A stretch of DNA of 64,000 nucleotides from Rhizobium redzepovicii (GTDB lineage: Bacteria; Pseudomonadota; Alphaproteobacteria; Rhizobiales; Rhizobiaceae): the NCBI RefSeq assembly GCF_019793435.1, contig NZ_JAILYH010000009.1, positions 124,001 to 188,000 of the forward strand, in the 5' to 3' direction. How positions within the stretch are numbered: position 1 is the stretch's first letter; every line of letters starts with the position of its first letter. Shown here in pieces: positions 7,355 to 15,266 of this stretch. The notes beneath the pieces were generated by a model. It did not search any database and was not told where the DNA came from. It saw nothing but the letters and a program-made list of their open reading frames with translations. The translations under genes were made by a program, and so were the position numbers.

Positions 7355-8734
7355 ATGACCGGCTATCTCCTGAAGAACTGCGCAGCCGTGATCGTCGACG
7401 AGGGCAAGGGGCCGGTCGTCCGTCGCCATGTCGATCTATTGACCGAGGGTCCGGCGATTATGGCGATCGGCGAAAATCTGGCTGCGGACGCGCTTCCCGC
7501 CGGCACGACCATTCAGGATGCCGCCGGCTGGTTCGTCTATCCCGGCCTAGTCAACACCCACCATCATTTTTTCCAATGCTTCGTGCGCAATCGCGTCGAT
7601 CTCGACTGGACAAAGCTTTCGGTCATCGAGTGGCTGGACCGGATCTACCCGATCTTTTCGCAGCTCAATGAGGAGTGTTTTTACCACTCCTCCGTCACGG
7701 CGATGGCCGAGATGATCAAACATGGCTGCACCACGGCCTTGGATCACCAATACAATTTCCCCCGCCACGCCGGGAAGCGGCTGATCGACCGCCAGTTCGA
7801 GGCAGCCGAGCTACTCGGCATGCGCTTCCACGCCGGCCGCGGCGGCAACACCCTGCCGAAGTCGGAGGGCTCGACCATTCCCGACGCGATGCTGGAAACG
7901 ACCGACGAATTTATCGCCGACTGCGCCCGGCTGATCGACACTTACCACGATGCCAACCCGTTCAGTATGCGCCAAGTCGTGTTGGCGCCCTGCCAGCCGG
8001 TGAACTGCTATCGCGAGACCTTCGTGGAATCGGTGGCATTGGCGCGCGATCGCGGCGTCATGATGCACACCCATGTCGGCGAGGGCGAAAGCCCGGTTAT
8101 TCAGGCTCGTCATGGCATGCGCACGGTCGATTATCTGGAAGAACTCGGCTTTGCCGGGCCCGACGCCTTCTATGCCCATTGCTGGGAGCTGACTCACGAC
8201 GAACTCAGGAAGATGGCGGCGAGCCGCACCGGCGTGGCGCACTGCCCGGAGCCGGTTTATCTGGTCGGCGCCGAGGTCACCGACATTCCCGCCATGGCTG
8301 CCTTCGGACTGCGTATCGGCCTTGGCTGCGACGGGGCCGCCTCCAACGACAATTCCAACCTGATGCACTGCCTGCACTCCGCCTATATGCTGCAGTGCCT
8401 GGTATCTTCCAGCCGCGCCCATCCCGTGCCGCCGCCCGTCGATTTCCTCGGCTACGGCACGACAGGCGGTGCGAGCCTGCTCGGCAGGCGCGACATCGGC
8501 CGGCTGGCGCCCGGCATGGCAGCCGACCTGTTTGCGATCGACACGCGTCGGATGGATTATGTCGGCACGCGGCACGATCCGTTGAGCCTGATTGCCCGCG
8601 TCGGCATCGGCATGGCGACCGATATGACGATGATCAATGGCCGCATCGTCTGGCAGAAGGGGGAATTCCCCGGTCTCGACGAGGCCAAACTGGCCGCCGA
8701 CGCCGAGGCCGCCCTATCCGCCGTCGAATCTTAA
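7355..8734 (+). CDS. Amidohydrolase-family aminohydrolase (8-oxoguanine deaminase / TrzA-AtzB type)
   Basis: A 459-residue zinc amidohydrolase. Metal and catalytic residues are in place: H69-x-H71 in NTHHHF, His238/His240 with Glu243 in HTHVGEGE, His275 in AHCWEL, and Asp326 in GCDGAASND. The TrzA/AtzB/8-oxoguanine deaminase branch removes amino or similar groups from purines and s-triazines. It is one base from the GST gene and 26 bases before a nucleoside-type transporter, so it most likely deaminates the imported heterocycle before or after N-dealkylation by the Rieske system. Methylguanine-type purines fit best; an s-triazine is the alternative, given the cyanurate operon downstream. Confidence 0.88.
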   Translation: MTGYLLKNCAAVIVDEGKGPVVRRHVDLLTEGPAIMAIGENLAADALPAGTTIQDAAGWFVYPGLVNTHHHFFQCFVRNRVDLDWTKLSVIEWLDRIYPIFSQLNEECFYHSSVTAMAEMIKHGCTTALDHQYNFPRHAGKRLIDRQFEAAELLGMRFHAGRGGNTLPKSEGSTIPDAMLETTDEFIADCARLIDTYHDANPFSMRQVVLAPCQPVNCYRETFVESVALARDRGVMMHTHVGEGESPVIQARHGMRTVDYLEELGFAGPDAFYAHCWELTHDELRKMAASRTGVAHCPEPVYLVGAEVTDIPAMAAFGLRIGLGCDGAASNDNSNLMHCLHSAYMLQCLVSSSRAHPVPPPVDFLGYGTTGGASLLGRRDIGRLAPGMAADLFAIDTRRMDYVGTRHDPLSLIARVGIGMATDMTMINGRIVWQKGEFPGLDEAKLAADAEAALSAVES

Positions 8735-8760
8735 AAAAGCCAAAAGAGGGAACTGAGAAC

Positions 8761-9858
8761 ATGACCAAACTGACCCGCAGAAACCTGATGACGGCCGCTG
8801 CCGCCACCGGCCTTGCCGGCGCGCTCGGCAGCCGCCTTGCTTTCGCCGCCGACCAGCCGCTCGGCATCACGCTCGTCGTCCCTTCGCCGATCGGCGATGT
8901 CGGCTGGGGGCACGCCCTTGCCGCCGGCCTCGAGCCGATCAAGGCCGCTTACGGCGACAAGGTGAAGGTCACCGTGCTTGAGAATATCGCCGAAGGCCCG
9001 GACGCCGACCGCATCATGACCAAGACCGTCGCCGACGGAAACAAGTTTCTGATCGCCGGCTCCTTCGGCTATCAGAACGGCGCGTTGCAGATCGCCCGCC
9101 GTGATCCAGGCGTGACGGTCCTGCATGCCTCCGGCTTCCAGGTTGCTCCCAATTTCTCGCCGTTCGCCGCCAAATATTTCCAGGGCACCTATCTGCTCGG
9201 CATGGCTGCCGCAGCACTTTCCAAGACCGGCAAGCTCGGCTCCGTGTCCGCCTTCGCGATTCCCGAACTCATCACTTCGATCAACGCCTTCACCCTCGGC
9301 GCCCAGGCCGTCAAGCCCGATATCGAGGTCTCGGTAGTGTGGGTGAACTCCTGGTTCGACCCGGCCAAGGAGCAGGAAGCCGCCAAAGCCTTGATCGCGC
9401 AGAAGTGTGACGTGATCTTCTCCAACGCCCAGGACACGCCGTCCGTCATCTCGGCCTGCGAGGAAGCCGGCGTCTACGCCTTCAACCTCAACTCCTCGAT
9501 GAAGAAATACGCACCGAAAACCTATCTCGGATGCATCTCGACGGATTGGTCGCCGTTCTTCAAGGCATCGGTCGACGCCCATCTCGCCGGCACGTTCAAG
9601 GGCGCCAATGCGTTCCTCGGCGTCGCCGACAAGGTCGTCGAAGTGGTCGATTGGAATCCGGATGTTCCGGCAGACGTGATGGCCAAGATCAAGGAGATCG
9701 AGGCAAAGATCGCCGACGGCAGCTTCTCGCCCTTCACCGGGCCGATCACCAAGGCCGACGGCAGCGAGGGTGTCGCATCTGGCGCAACCATGGCCGACCC
9801 CGAGATCATCGCCATGAATTGGCACGTCAAGGGCGTCTCGACGCCGCTGCCGAAATAA
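8761..9858 (+). CDS. BMP/PnrA-family ABC transporter substrate-binding protein
   Basis: A 365-residue periplasmic binding protein of the BMP family (basic membrane lipoprotein, Med/PnrA), whose known members bind purine nucleosides and related heterocycles. The N-terminus has a Tat-like signal (TRRNLMTAAAATG) ending near AFAADQ. The mature part begins LGITLVVPSPIGDVGWGHA, typical of the family. It is followed by an ATPase and two permeases, a complete importer. The placement right after the deaminase gene says the ligand is the substrate of the Rieske/deaminase enzymes. The ATG at 8761 has AGAGGGA upstream; earlier in-frame starts run through the deaminase gene and are not used. Confidence 0.92.
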   Translation: MTKLTRRNLMTAAAATGLAGALGSRLAFAADQPLGITLVVPSPIGDVGWGHALAAGLEPIKAAYGDKVKVTVLENIAEGPDADRIMTKTVADGNKFLIAGSFGYQNGALQIARRDPGVTVLHASGFQVAPNFSPFAAKYFQGTYLLGMAAAALSKTGKLGSVSAFAIPELITSINAFTLGAQAVKPDIEVSVVWVNSWFDPAKEQEAAKALIAQKCDVIFSNAQDTPSVISACEEAGVYAFNLNSSMKKYAPKTYLGCISTDWSPFFKASVDAHLAGTFKGANAFLGVADKVVEVVDWNPDVPADVMAKIKEIEAKIADGSFSPFTGPITKADGSEGVASGATMADPEIIAMNWHVKGVSTPLPK

Positions 9859-9861
9859 GTC

Positions 9862-11385
9862 ATGACCACCCCGCTCCTGTCGCTGCGCGGCATTTCGAAA
9901 AGCTACGGCCAAGTCCATGCCAATCAGGCAATCGATCTGGACGTGGCTCCGCAATCGATCCACGCGATCCTCGGAGAAAACGGGGCGGGAAAATCGACGC
10001 TGATGAAGCTGATCTACGGTGTCGAGCAGCCGGACGACGGAGATATCGTCTGGGAAGGCACACCCTTACGCCTCGCCTCCCCCGCGGAGGCGCGGCGCAA
10101 GGGCATCGGCATGGTCTTCCAGCACTTTTCGCTGTTCGAGACCTTGACGGTCATCGAGAATATTCAGCTGGTGGTGCCGGGTCGGAAAGCCGATCTCAAG
10201 GAACGTATCCGGTCGCTTGGACGGGAGTTCGGCCTTGAAGTCGATCCGCTTGCCCATGTGCATGCGCTGTCCGTCGGCGAGCGGCAGCGGGTGGAGATCA
10301 TCCGAAGCCTGATGACCAATCCGAAGCTGCTGATCCTTGACGAGCCCACCTCCGTCCTTCCGCCGCAAATGGTGGAGAAGCTCTTCGACACCCTGCTTCG
10401 GCTGCGTGATGGCGGCGTTTCCATCCTGCTGATTTCCCACAAGCTCGAAGAAATTCGGGCGATCTGTGACCGCGCGACGATCCTGCGCGGCGGGCGCGTG
10501 ACCGGGGATGTCGATCCGCGCGAGCATGATGCCCATGACCTGGCCCGGATGATGATCGGCCGCGATATGCCCGCACCCATCTCCGCGCTGCCGCTGTCTG
10601 GCGGGGAAAAGCGGCTGGAGATCATCGGTTTGGACCACCAGCCCGACGATCCCTTCGCGGTGCCGCTTTCCGGCCTCAGCCTTGAGGTGCGTGCCGGCGA
10701 AATCCTCGGCATCGCCGGTGTTTCGGGCAACGGCCAAAGCGAGCTTGCTGCGCTGATTTCAGGCGAGACCATGCTGGGGCGCGAACAACGCGACCGGATT
10801 TACATGATGGGAATGGATGTCGGCAGGCTCGATGCCGCCGCGCGGCGGCAGCTCGGATTTGCCTTCGTTCCGGAAGACCGGCTCGGACGCGGCGCGGTGC
10901 CCGAAATGTCGCTCGTCCTCAACAGCCTGTTGACGGCCCATCCGCTCAAGCTTTTACGGCGTGGTCTCATCGAAAGGGCACGGGCGATGACGTTCACCAC
11001 GGATTGTATCCATCAGTATGATGTCCGGACATCCGGCCCGGATGCGGAAGCCGGCACCCTGTCCGGCGGCAACCTGCAGAAGTTCATCGTCGGCCGCGAA
11101 ATCATGCTGTCTCCGAAATTGCTTTTCGTGGCGCAGCCGACCTGGGGTGTTGATGTCGGCGCTGCCTCTGCTATCCGCAGCCGCCTGGTCGCATTGCGCA
11201 ATCAGGGCATGGCGATCCTCGTCATTTCCGAGGAGCTGGAAGAATTGTTCGAACTCTGCGATTGCATCCAGGTGCTGCATCACGGACGGCTCAGCCCGCC
11301 GCTTGCAACCCGGGACACCAAGCCCGAGGAGATCGGCCGATACATGATCGGGGCCCATGTCTCGCCCGAGAAAGTTCAACAATGA
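9862..11385 (+). CDS. ABC importer ATP-binding protein, two nucleotide-binding domains
   Basis: 507 residues with duplicated ABC domains, as in the sugar/nucleoside importers (RbsA, NupO type). Domain one has Walker A GENGAGKST and Walker B LLILDEPTSV. Domain two has the usual degenerate Walker A (GVSGNGQSE), a signature LSGGNLQKF and FVAQPTWGVDVGA. It energises uptake by the BMP protein just upstream (three bases between stop and start) and the two permeases downstream (ATGA overlap). Confidence 0.93.
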   Translation: MTTPLLSLRGISKSYGQVHANQAIDLDVAPQSIHAILGENGAGKSTLMKLIYGVEQPDDGDIVWEGTPLRLASPAEARRKGIGMVFQHFSLFETLTVIENIQLVVPGRKADLKERIRSLGREFGLEVDPLAHVHALSVGERQRVEIIRSLMTNPKLLILDEPTSVLPPQMVEKLFDTLLRLRDGGVSILLISHKLEEIRAICDRATILRGGRVTGDVDPREHDAHDLARMMIGRDMPAPISALPLSGGEKRLEIIGLDHQPDDPFAVPLSGLSLEVRAGEILGIAGVSGNGQSELAALISGETMLGREQRDRIYMMGMDVGRLDAAARRQLGFAFVPEDRLGRGAVPEMSLVLNSLLTAHPLKLLRRGLIERARAMTFTTDCIHQYDVRTSGPDAEAGTLSGGNLQKFIVGREIMLSPKLLFVAQPTWGVDVGAASAIRSRLVALRNQGMAILVISEELEELFELCDCIQVLHHGRLSPPLATRDTKPEEIGRYMIGAHVSPEKVQQ

Positions 11386-12482
11386 GCGTCTGGTTTCCTG
11401 CTTCCCTTCCCACCCTGGTCCGCCGGGAGCGCGCCTCGCTGGCCGCGGCCTTGGGCGCACCCGTCATCGCGCTCGGGGGGGCGATCGCACTTAATCTCGG
11501 CCTTTACGTCTTGATGGGCCGCGACCCCGTCGCGGTCGTCTATGCGATGCTTTTCGAGCCCTTCCTCTCCTGGGCTTCATTTTCGGAAGTTCTCCTAAAG
11601 GCCGGGCCTCTCCTTCTCATCGCCCAGGGGCTGGCAATCGGCTTTCGCGCCAAGGTTTTCAATATCGGCGCCGAGGGCCAGTTTATCCTTGGGGCGATCT
11701 TCGCCTCCGCCATCCCGGTCTGGTTTCCCCAGGCGTCGGGCCAGTGGATCTGGCCGGCGATGCTGCTGCTCGGCGCCATCGGCGGCGCGATTTGGGCTTC
11801 TCTCACCGCCTTCTGGCGCGTGCGCCTCAATGCCAATGAGATCCTCGTTTCGCTGATGCTGAGCCTCGTTGCCGCGCAATTGTTGAACTATCTGCTGCTC
11901 GGGCCCTGGAAGGATCCGAACGGCTTTAATTTCCCCCAGTCGGTGATGTTCCAGTATGATGCGATGGTGCCGACCCTGATTGTCGGCACTCGCGTCAATG
12001 TCTCCTTCCTCATCACCCTCGTTTTGTCGGTTGCGGCCTGGGTCTTCATGCAGAAGAGCTTCATCGGCTATAAGCTGCAGGTCGGCGGCTTGGCGCCGCG
12101 GGCTGCCGGCTACGCCGGTTTCAGGGAAGGCTGGGCGATCTGGCTTTCGCTGCTGATCGGCGGTTTTGCTGCCGGTCTTGCCGGCGCCGCCGAAGTCGCC
12201 GGTCCGCTCGGCCAACTGCAGCGTTCGGTCGCGAGCGGCTACGGTTATGCGGCCATCATCGTCGCCTATCTCGGCGGCCTGCATCCAATCGGTATCGTGG
12301 TCTCGGCGCTGGTCATGGCGGTTATCTATATCGGCGGCGACAATGCCATGGTCTCGGCCAGCCTGCCGATCGCCGCCGTCCGCGTCTTCCAGGGTAGTCT
12401 GCTGCTCGCCTACCTGATCGCCGTCGCCTTCGTGCGCTACCGTCTTGAATGGCGCCGCACCGCCCAGCGGAGCCTGCCATGA
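11382..12482 (+). CDS. ABC importer permease (BMP/nucleoside type), first
   Basis: A 366-residue inner-membrane permease of the BPD_transp_2 family with about nine hydrophobic segments and the family motif FNIGAEGQFILGA. The ATG at 11382 overlaps the stop of the ATPase gene, and its own stop overlaps the next permease, so the three are translationally coupled. It forms the translocation pore together with the second permease. Confidence 0.93.
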   Translation: MSVWFPASLPTLVRRERASLAAALGAPVIALGGAIALNLGLYVLMGRDPVAVVYAMLFEPFLSWASFSEVLLKAGPLLLIAQGLAIGFRAKVFNIGAEGQFILGAIFASAIPVWFPQASGQWIWPAMLLLGAIGGAIWASLTAFWRVRLNANEILVSLMLSLVAAQLLNYLLLGPWKDPNGFNFPQSVMFQYDAMVPTLIVGTRVNVSFLITLVLSVAAWVFMQKSFIGYKLQVGGLAPRAAGYAGFREGWAIWLSLLIGGFAAGLAGAAEVAGPLGQLQRSVASGYGYAAIIVAYLGGLHPIGIVVSALVMAVIYIGGDNAMVSASLPIAAVRVFQGSLLLAYLIAVAFVRYRLEWRRTAQRSLP

Positions 12483-13390
12483 ACGCCATCGAGTTCATTC
12501 TTGCCGGCATGCTTGCGGCTGCGACACCGTTTCTTCTGGCGGCACTCGGCGAATTGGTGGCCGAGCGCGCCGGTGTCCTCAACCTCGGGGTCGAGGGATT
12601 GATGGCCCTTGGCGCCGTGCTCGCCTTCATCGTCGTTTATCATGGCGGCGGACATTTTCTTGGTTTCATCGTCGCAGGGCTCGGCAGCGCCGCCCTTTCA
12701 CTGCTCTTTGCCTTCGTCACGCTCGGGTTCCGGGCAAACCAGGTGGCTGCCGGCCTTGCCATCGGCATTCTTGGCCAAGGCCTTTCGGCCCTCTTCGGCA
12801 AGACCTATGAAAGCCTGACGGTCAAGGGTCTTCCAAAGCTTGCTCTTCCAGCGCTGTCGGAACTGCCGGTGATAGGGGGCCTTTTCGTTCAGGACATCGT
12901 CGTGTGGATTTCGCTCGCCGCGACGCTGGCTCTTTGGGCCATACTTGCCTACACCAAGCTTGGTCTCATCGTCCGCGCCGTCGGTGAGAACCCGAAGGCC
13001 GCCCACGCCATCGGCTATTCGGTGATATCGGTCCGCATCCTCGCCATCGCCTTCGGCGGCGCGATGGCAGGTTTCGCCGGTGCCTATGCGGCGGTCGTTT
13101 ACACACCACTCTGGGCTGACGGGATGATCGCCGGACGCGGCTGGATCGCCATCGCCCTCGTCGTCTTCGGGACCTGGCTCACCGGTCGCATCTTCCTTGG
13201 GGCCTGCCTTTTCGGCGCAGTCTCGTTGATGGGTCTTGCGGCCCAGGCAACCGGACTGGACGTTCCCTCGCAGCTACTGTCGAGCCTGCCCTATCTCGTC
13301 ACCATCATCGTGCTCGGCATCATCTCCGCCGACCGTCGCTTACTGAAACTGAACGGTGTGGCTTCGCTCGGCGAACCATTCGAGCGATAG
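12479..13390 (+). CDS. ABC importer permease (BMP/nucleoside type), second
   Basis: A 303-residue membrane permease and heterodimer partner of the preceding protein. It carries ERAGVLNLGVEGLMALGA, the signature of the second permease in BMP systems, and many hydrophobic helices. The ATG at 12479 overlaps the previous stop. It ends the Rieske-deaminase-transporter operon; the next gene starts 179 bases later. Part of its sequence (AIGILGQGLSALFGKT) reappears as a broken copy at about 14.8 kb. Confidence 0.93.
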   Translation: MNAIEFILAGMLAAATPFLLAALGELVAERAGVLNLGVEGLMALGAVLAFIVVYHGGGHFLGFIVAGLGSAALSLLFAFVTLGFRANQVAAGLAIGILGQGLSALFGKTYESLTVKGLPKLALPALSELPVIGGLFVQDIVVWISLAATLALWAILAYTKLGLIVRAVGENPKAAHAIGYSVISVRILAIAFGGAMAGFAGAYAAVVYTPLWADGMIAGRGWIAIALVVFGTWLTGRIFLGACLFGAVSLMGLAAQATGLDVPSQLLSSLPYLVTIIVLGIISADRRLLKLNGVASLGEPFER

Positions 13391-13569
13391 CGCATCGTGC
13401 GGTCTGTTGATTACCGCCGGTATGCTGGTTACCTTGATATTTCCGTCCATTCGGAAGGGTCGCAAGGAAGCATTCGAGGCAAACGAAGATTGCGGCGGGG
13501 AGGCTGACTGTCGGTAGCGGTGGCCCTCTCTCAGAAAACGAATTCGCCTGTAATCCAACGGAGCAAGCC

Positions 13570-14757
13570 ATGAAAGTAAGCAGCCTCCAGTCCCGCCGTT
13601 CGACCCGGCTGGCGCAGGCTATGCTCTGCCTCGATGACTTCGAGCCAAAGGCAAAACGGCATCTGCCGAAGCCGCTCTATGCCTATATTTCCGGTGGAAC
13701 CGAAACCAACGCATCGCTGCGAAATAATCTCGAGGCCTTTCAGGCTTATGCGTTTCGACCGCGTATTCTGCGGGATGTGTCAAAGCGAAGCACGGAGACG
13801 ACCTTATTCGGTCAGACCTATGCCGCCCCATTCGGGATTGCCCCAATGGGTATCAGTGCGCTCATGGCCTATCGCGGCGACATTATTCTTGCTGCCGGTG
13901 CGGCGCAGGTCGGGATTCCGATGATCATGAGCGGATCCTCGCTCATTCGACTCGAGGAGGTTATTGCCGCCGCGCCCGCGAGCTGGTTCCAAGCCTACCT
14001 GCCCGGTGAACCCGAACGCATCGATGCGCTGGTGGACCGCGTTGCGGCGGCAGGCTTTAGCACCTTGTTGCTGACCGTCGATACCGCCACGCTCCCGAAC
14101 CGGGAAAACAATATCCGGGCAGGCTTCTCGACGCCTCTGCGGCCGAGCCTTGCTTTGGCCTGGCAGGGTGTCTCGCACCCGCAATGGACTATCGGGACAT
14201 TTCTGCGCACTGTCGCCCGCCACGGCATCCCGCATTTTGAAAACTCCTACGCAACCAGAGGCGCACCCATCATCGCCTCGAACGTCACGCGGGACTTCGG
14301 CCGGAGAGACCATCTGAACTGGAGCCATCTCGAGCGCATCCGCAGCCGCTGGAGCGGCAAGCTGATCGTCAAGGGCATTCTTCATCCGGACGATGCGGCG
14401 CGTGCCGTCGAGACAGGGGCTGACGGGGTGATCGTCTCCAATCACGGCGGCCGCCAGCTCGATGGCGCCATATCTCCCCTGGCGGCGCTTCCCGAGATCG
14501 TGGAGCGTCTGGGTGACACGATCCCAGTCATGATCGACGGCGGCTTTCGCCGCGGAACCGATATTATCAAGGCTTTGGCGCTCGGGGCACGTTTCGTGTT
14601 TGTCGGGCGGCCGTTTCTCTATGCGGCGGCCGTTGCCGGTCTGCCTGGTGTATTGAGGGCGGCAGACATCCTAAAGTCTGAGCTCCACAGCAATATGGCC
14701 CTGCTCGGCGTAACGACGATCGAGCAAGTTTCTCGCGGCCACCTCGTTCCGGCTTGA
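13570..14757 (+). CDS. FMN-dependent alpha-hydroxy-acid dehydrogenase (LldD family)
   Basis: 395 residues of the L-lactate dehydrogenase/glycolate oxidase family, which oxidise L-2-hydroxy acids with FMN. Visible are the phosphate-binding region DGGFRRGTDIIKALALGA, the active-site His in VSNHGGRQLDGA with its Arg, and APMGISAL in the N-terminal barrel. Whether it passes electrons to quinone or oxygen cannot be told. It is separated from the transporter operon by 179 bases and from the nitrate operon by 509, so it may have its own promoter. Its link to either neighbour is unclear, and it is flanked by real and broken permease sequence, suggesting rearrangement here. Confidence 0.9.
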   Translation: MKVSSLQSRRSTRLAQAMLCLDDFEPKAKRHLPKPLYAYISGGTETNASLRNNLEAFQAYAFRPRILRDVSKRSTETTLFGQTYAAPFGIAPMGISALMAYRGDIILAAGAAQVGIPMIMSGSSLIRLEEVIAAAPASWFQAYLPGEPERIDALVDRVAAAGFSTLLLTVDTATLPNRENNIRAGFSTPLRPSLALAWQGVSHPQWTIGTFLRTVARHGIPHFENSYATRGAPIIASNVTRDFGRRDHLNWSHLERIRSRWSGKLIVKGILHPDDAARAVETGADGVIVSNHGGRQLDGAISPLAALPEIVERLGDTIPVMIDGGFRRGTDIIKALALGARFVFVGRPFLYAAAVAGLPGVLRAADILKSELHSNMALLGVTTIEQVSRGHLVPA

Positions 14758-14787
14758 CGAAACAGCCGTGATCTCTCACCAGCGCGG

Positions 14788-14880
14788 ATCGTCGTCGCGA
14801 ACCTTCCGGCAGCGGGCGCGCCCATCGGCATTTTTGGTCGAGGCCTCTCCGCCCTTGTCGGCAAAACCTGTGACTGGAGC
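14788..14880 (+). pseudogene. Remnant of a BMP-type ABC permease gene
   Basis: Read in the frame starting at 14788, this stretch encodes GAPIGIFGRGLSALVGKT. Residues 98-122 of the intact permease at 12479-13390 (AIGILGQGLSALFGKT and flanks) match at about 18 of 26 positions over the whole segment, and the DNA is similar too. The reading continues with unrelated residues to a TAG at 14941. No start, signal or rest of the protein is present, so this is a fragment left by a duplication or recombination. It lies in the 509-base gap between the FMN dehydrogenase and the nitrate operon; the rest of that gap holds the nrt promoter and leader. Confidence 0.6.
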
Positions 14881-15078
14881 GACGATTTCGGCTTGATGGC
14901 ACCAGCCAGCGACCGAAATGACGCGTGTGCACTGCACAAATAGGCGCATTCACGACTGCGAGCATAGCAACAATCGCCCAATGAATCGGCACTTAGCATT
15001 AATGCCTAAAATATAATCAATAGCGGATTTGCGAAATATCTCCTGTTGATTCAGTCTGTTAACGGCCGCTTTCAGGAT

Positions 15079-15094
15079 TGGCACGCTGATTGCA
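15079..15094 (+). promoter_or_regulatory. Sigma-54 (RpoN) promoter for the nitrate transport operon
   Basis: TGGCAC, five bases, TTGCA: this matches the -24/-12 RpoN consensus, with GG and GC ten bases apart. Transcription would start near 15106, giving a leader of about 160 bases before the first ATG. RpoN promoters need an activator such as NtrC, in keeping with nitrogen-limited expression of nitrate uptake. I could not pick out a clear NtrC site upstream. Confidence 0.75.
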
Positions 15095-15105
15095 GGTTCT
15101 AAGGC

Positions 15106-15266
15106 GCATCGGTCAACGGCGACCGGCGCGGATAGGCGCGGTATAAGCGCCTACACAGACACCGACGTCGCAAGGTCTTTGCACTCCAGGATGCTCCCAT
15201 CCCTGGACGTAAATTCCGGCGGCGTTTTTTTGCGTCCGAATTCAGCCAGCAGAGGGGAACCTGCAG
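15106..15266 (+). promoter_or_regulatory. Structured 5' leader of the nitrate operon
   Basis: The leader downstream of the sigma-54 promoter contains successive inverted repeats: TAGGCGC/GCGCCTA at 15133-15139 and 15147-15153; CCAGGATG/CATCCCTGG at 15186-15206 with one bulged base; and GGACG/CGTCC at 15205-15237 enclosing a run of seven T. Nitrate assimilation operons in proteobacteria are often controlled by an ANTAR-domain antiterminator (NasR, NasT) that binds leader hairpins. This leader could be such a target, but I did not identify the hexanucleotide loop pattern with certainty. Confidence 0.4.

Noticed and set aside
7675..8760. An N-terminal extension of the BMP binding protein by 362 codons
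   Set aside because: It runs through the deaminase gene in another frame; the Tat signal at 8761 marks the true start.
13471..13500. A sigma-54 promoter before the FMN dehydrogenase
   Set aside because: GG and GC elements occur but twelve rather than ten bases apart, so the consensus is not met.
14567..14999. A possible small minus-strand gene after the FMN dehydrogenase
   Set aside because: It is antisense to the dehydrogenase end and the permease remnant; no ribosome site or domain.
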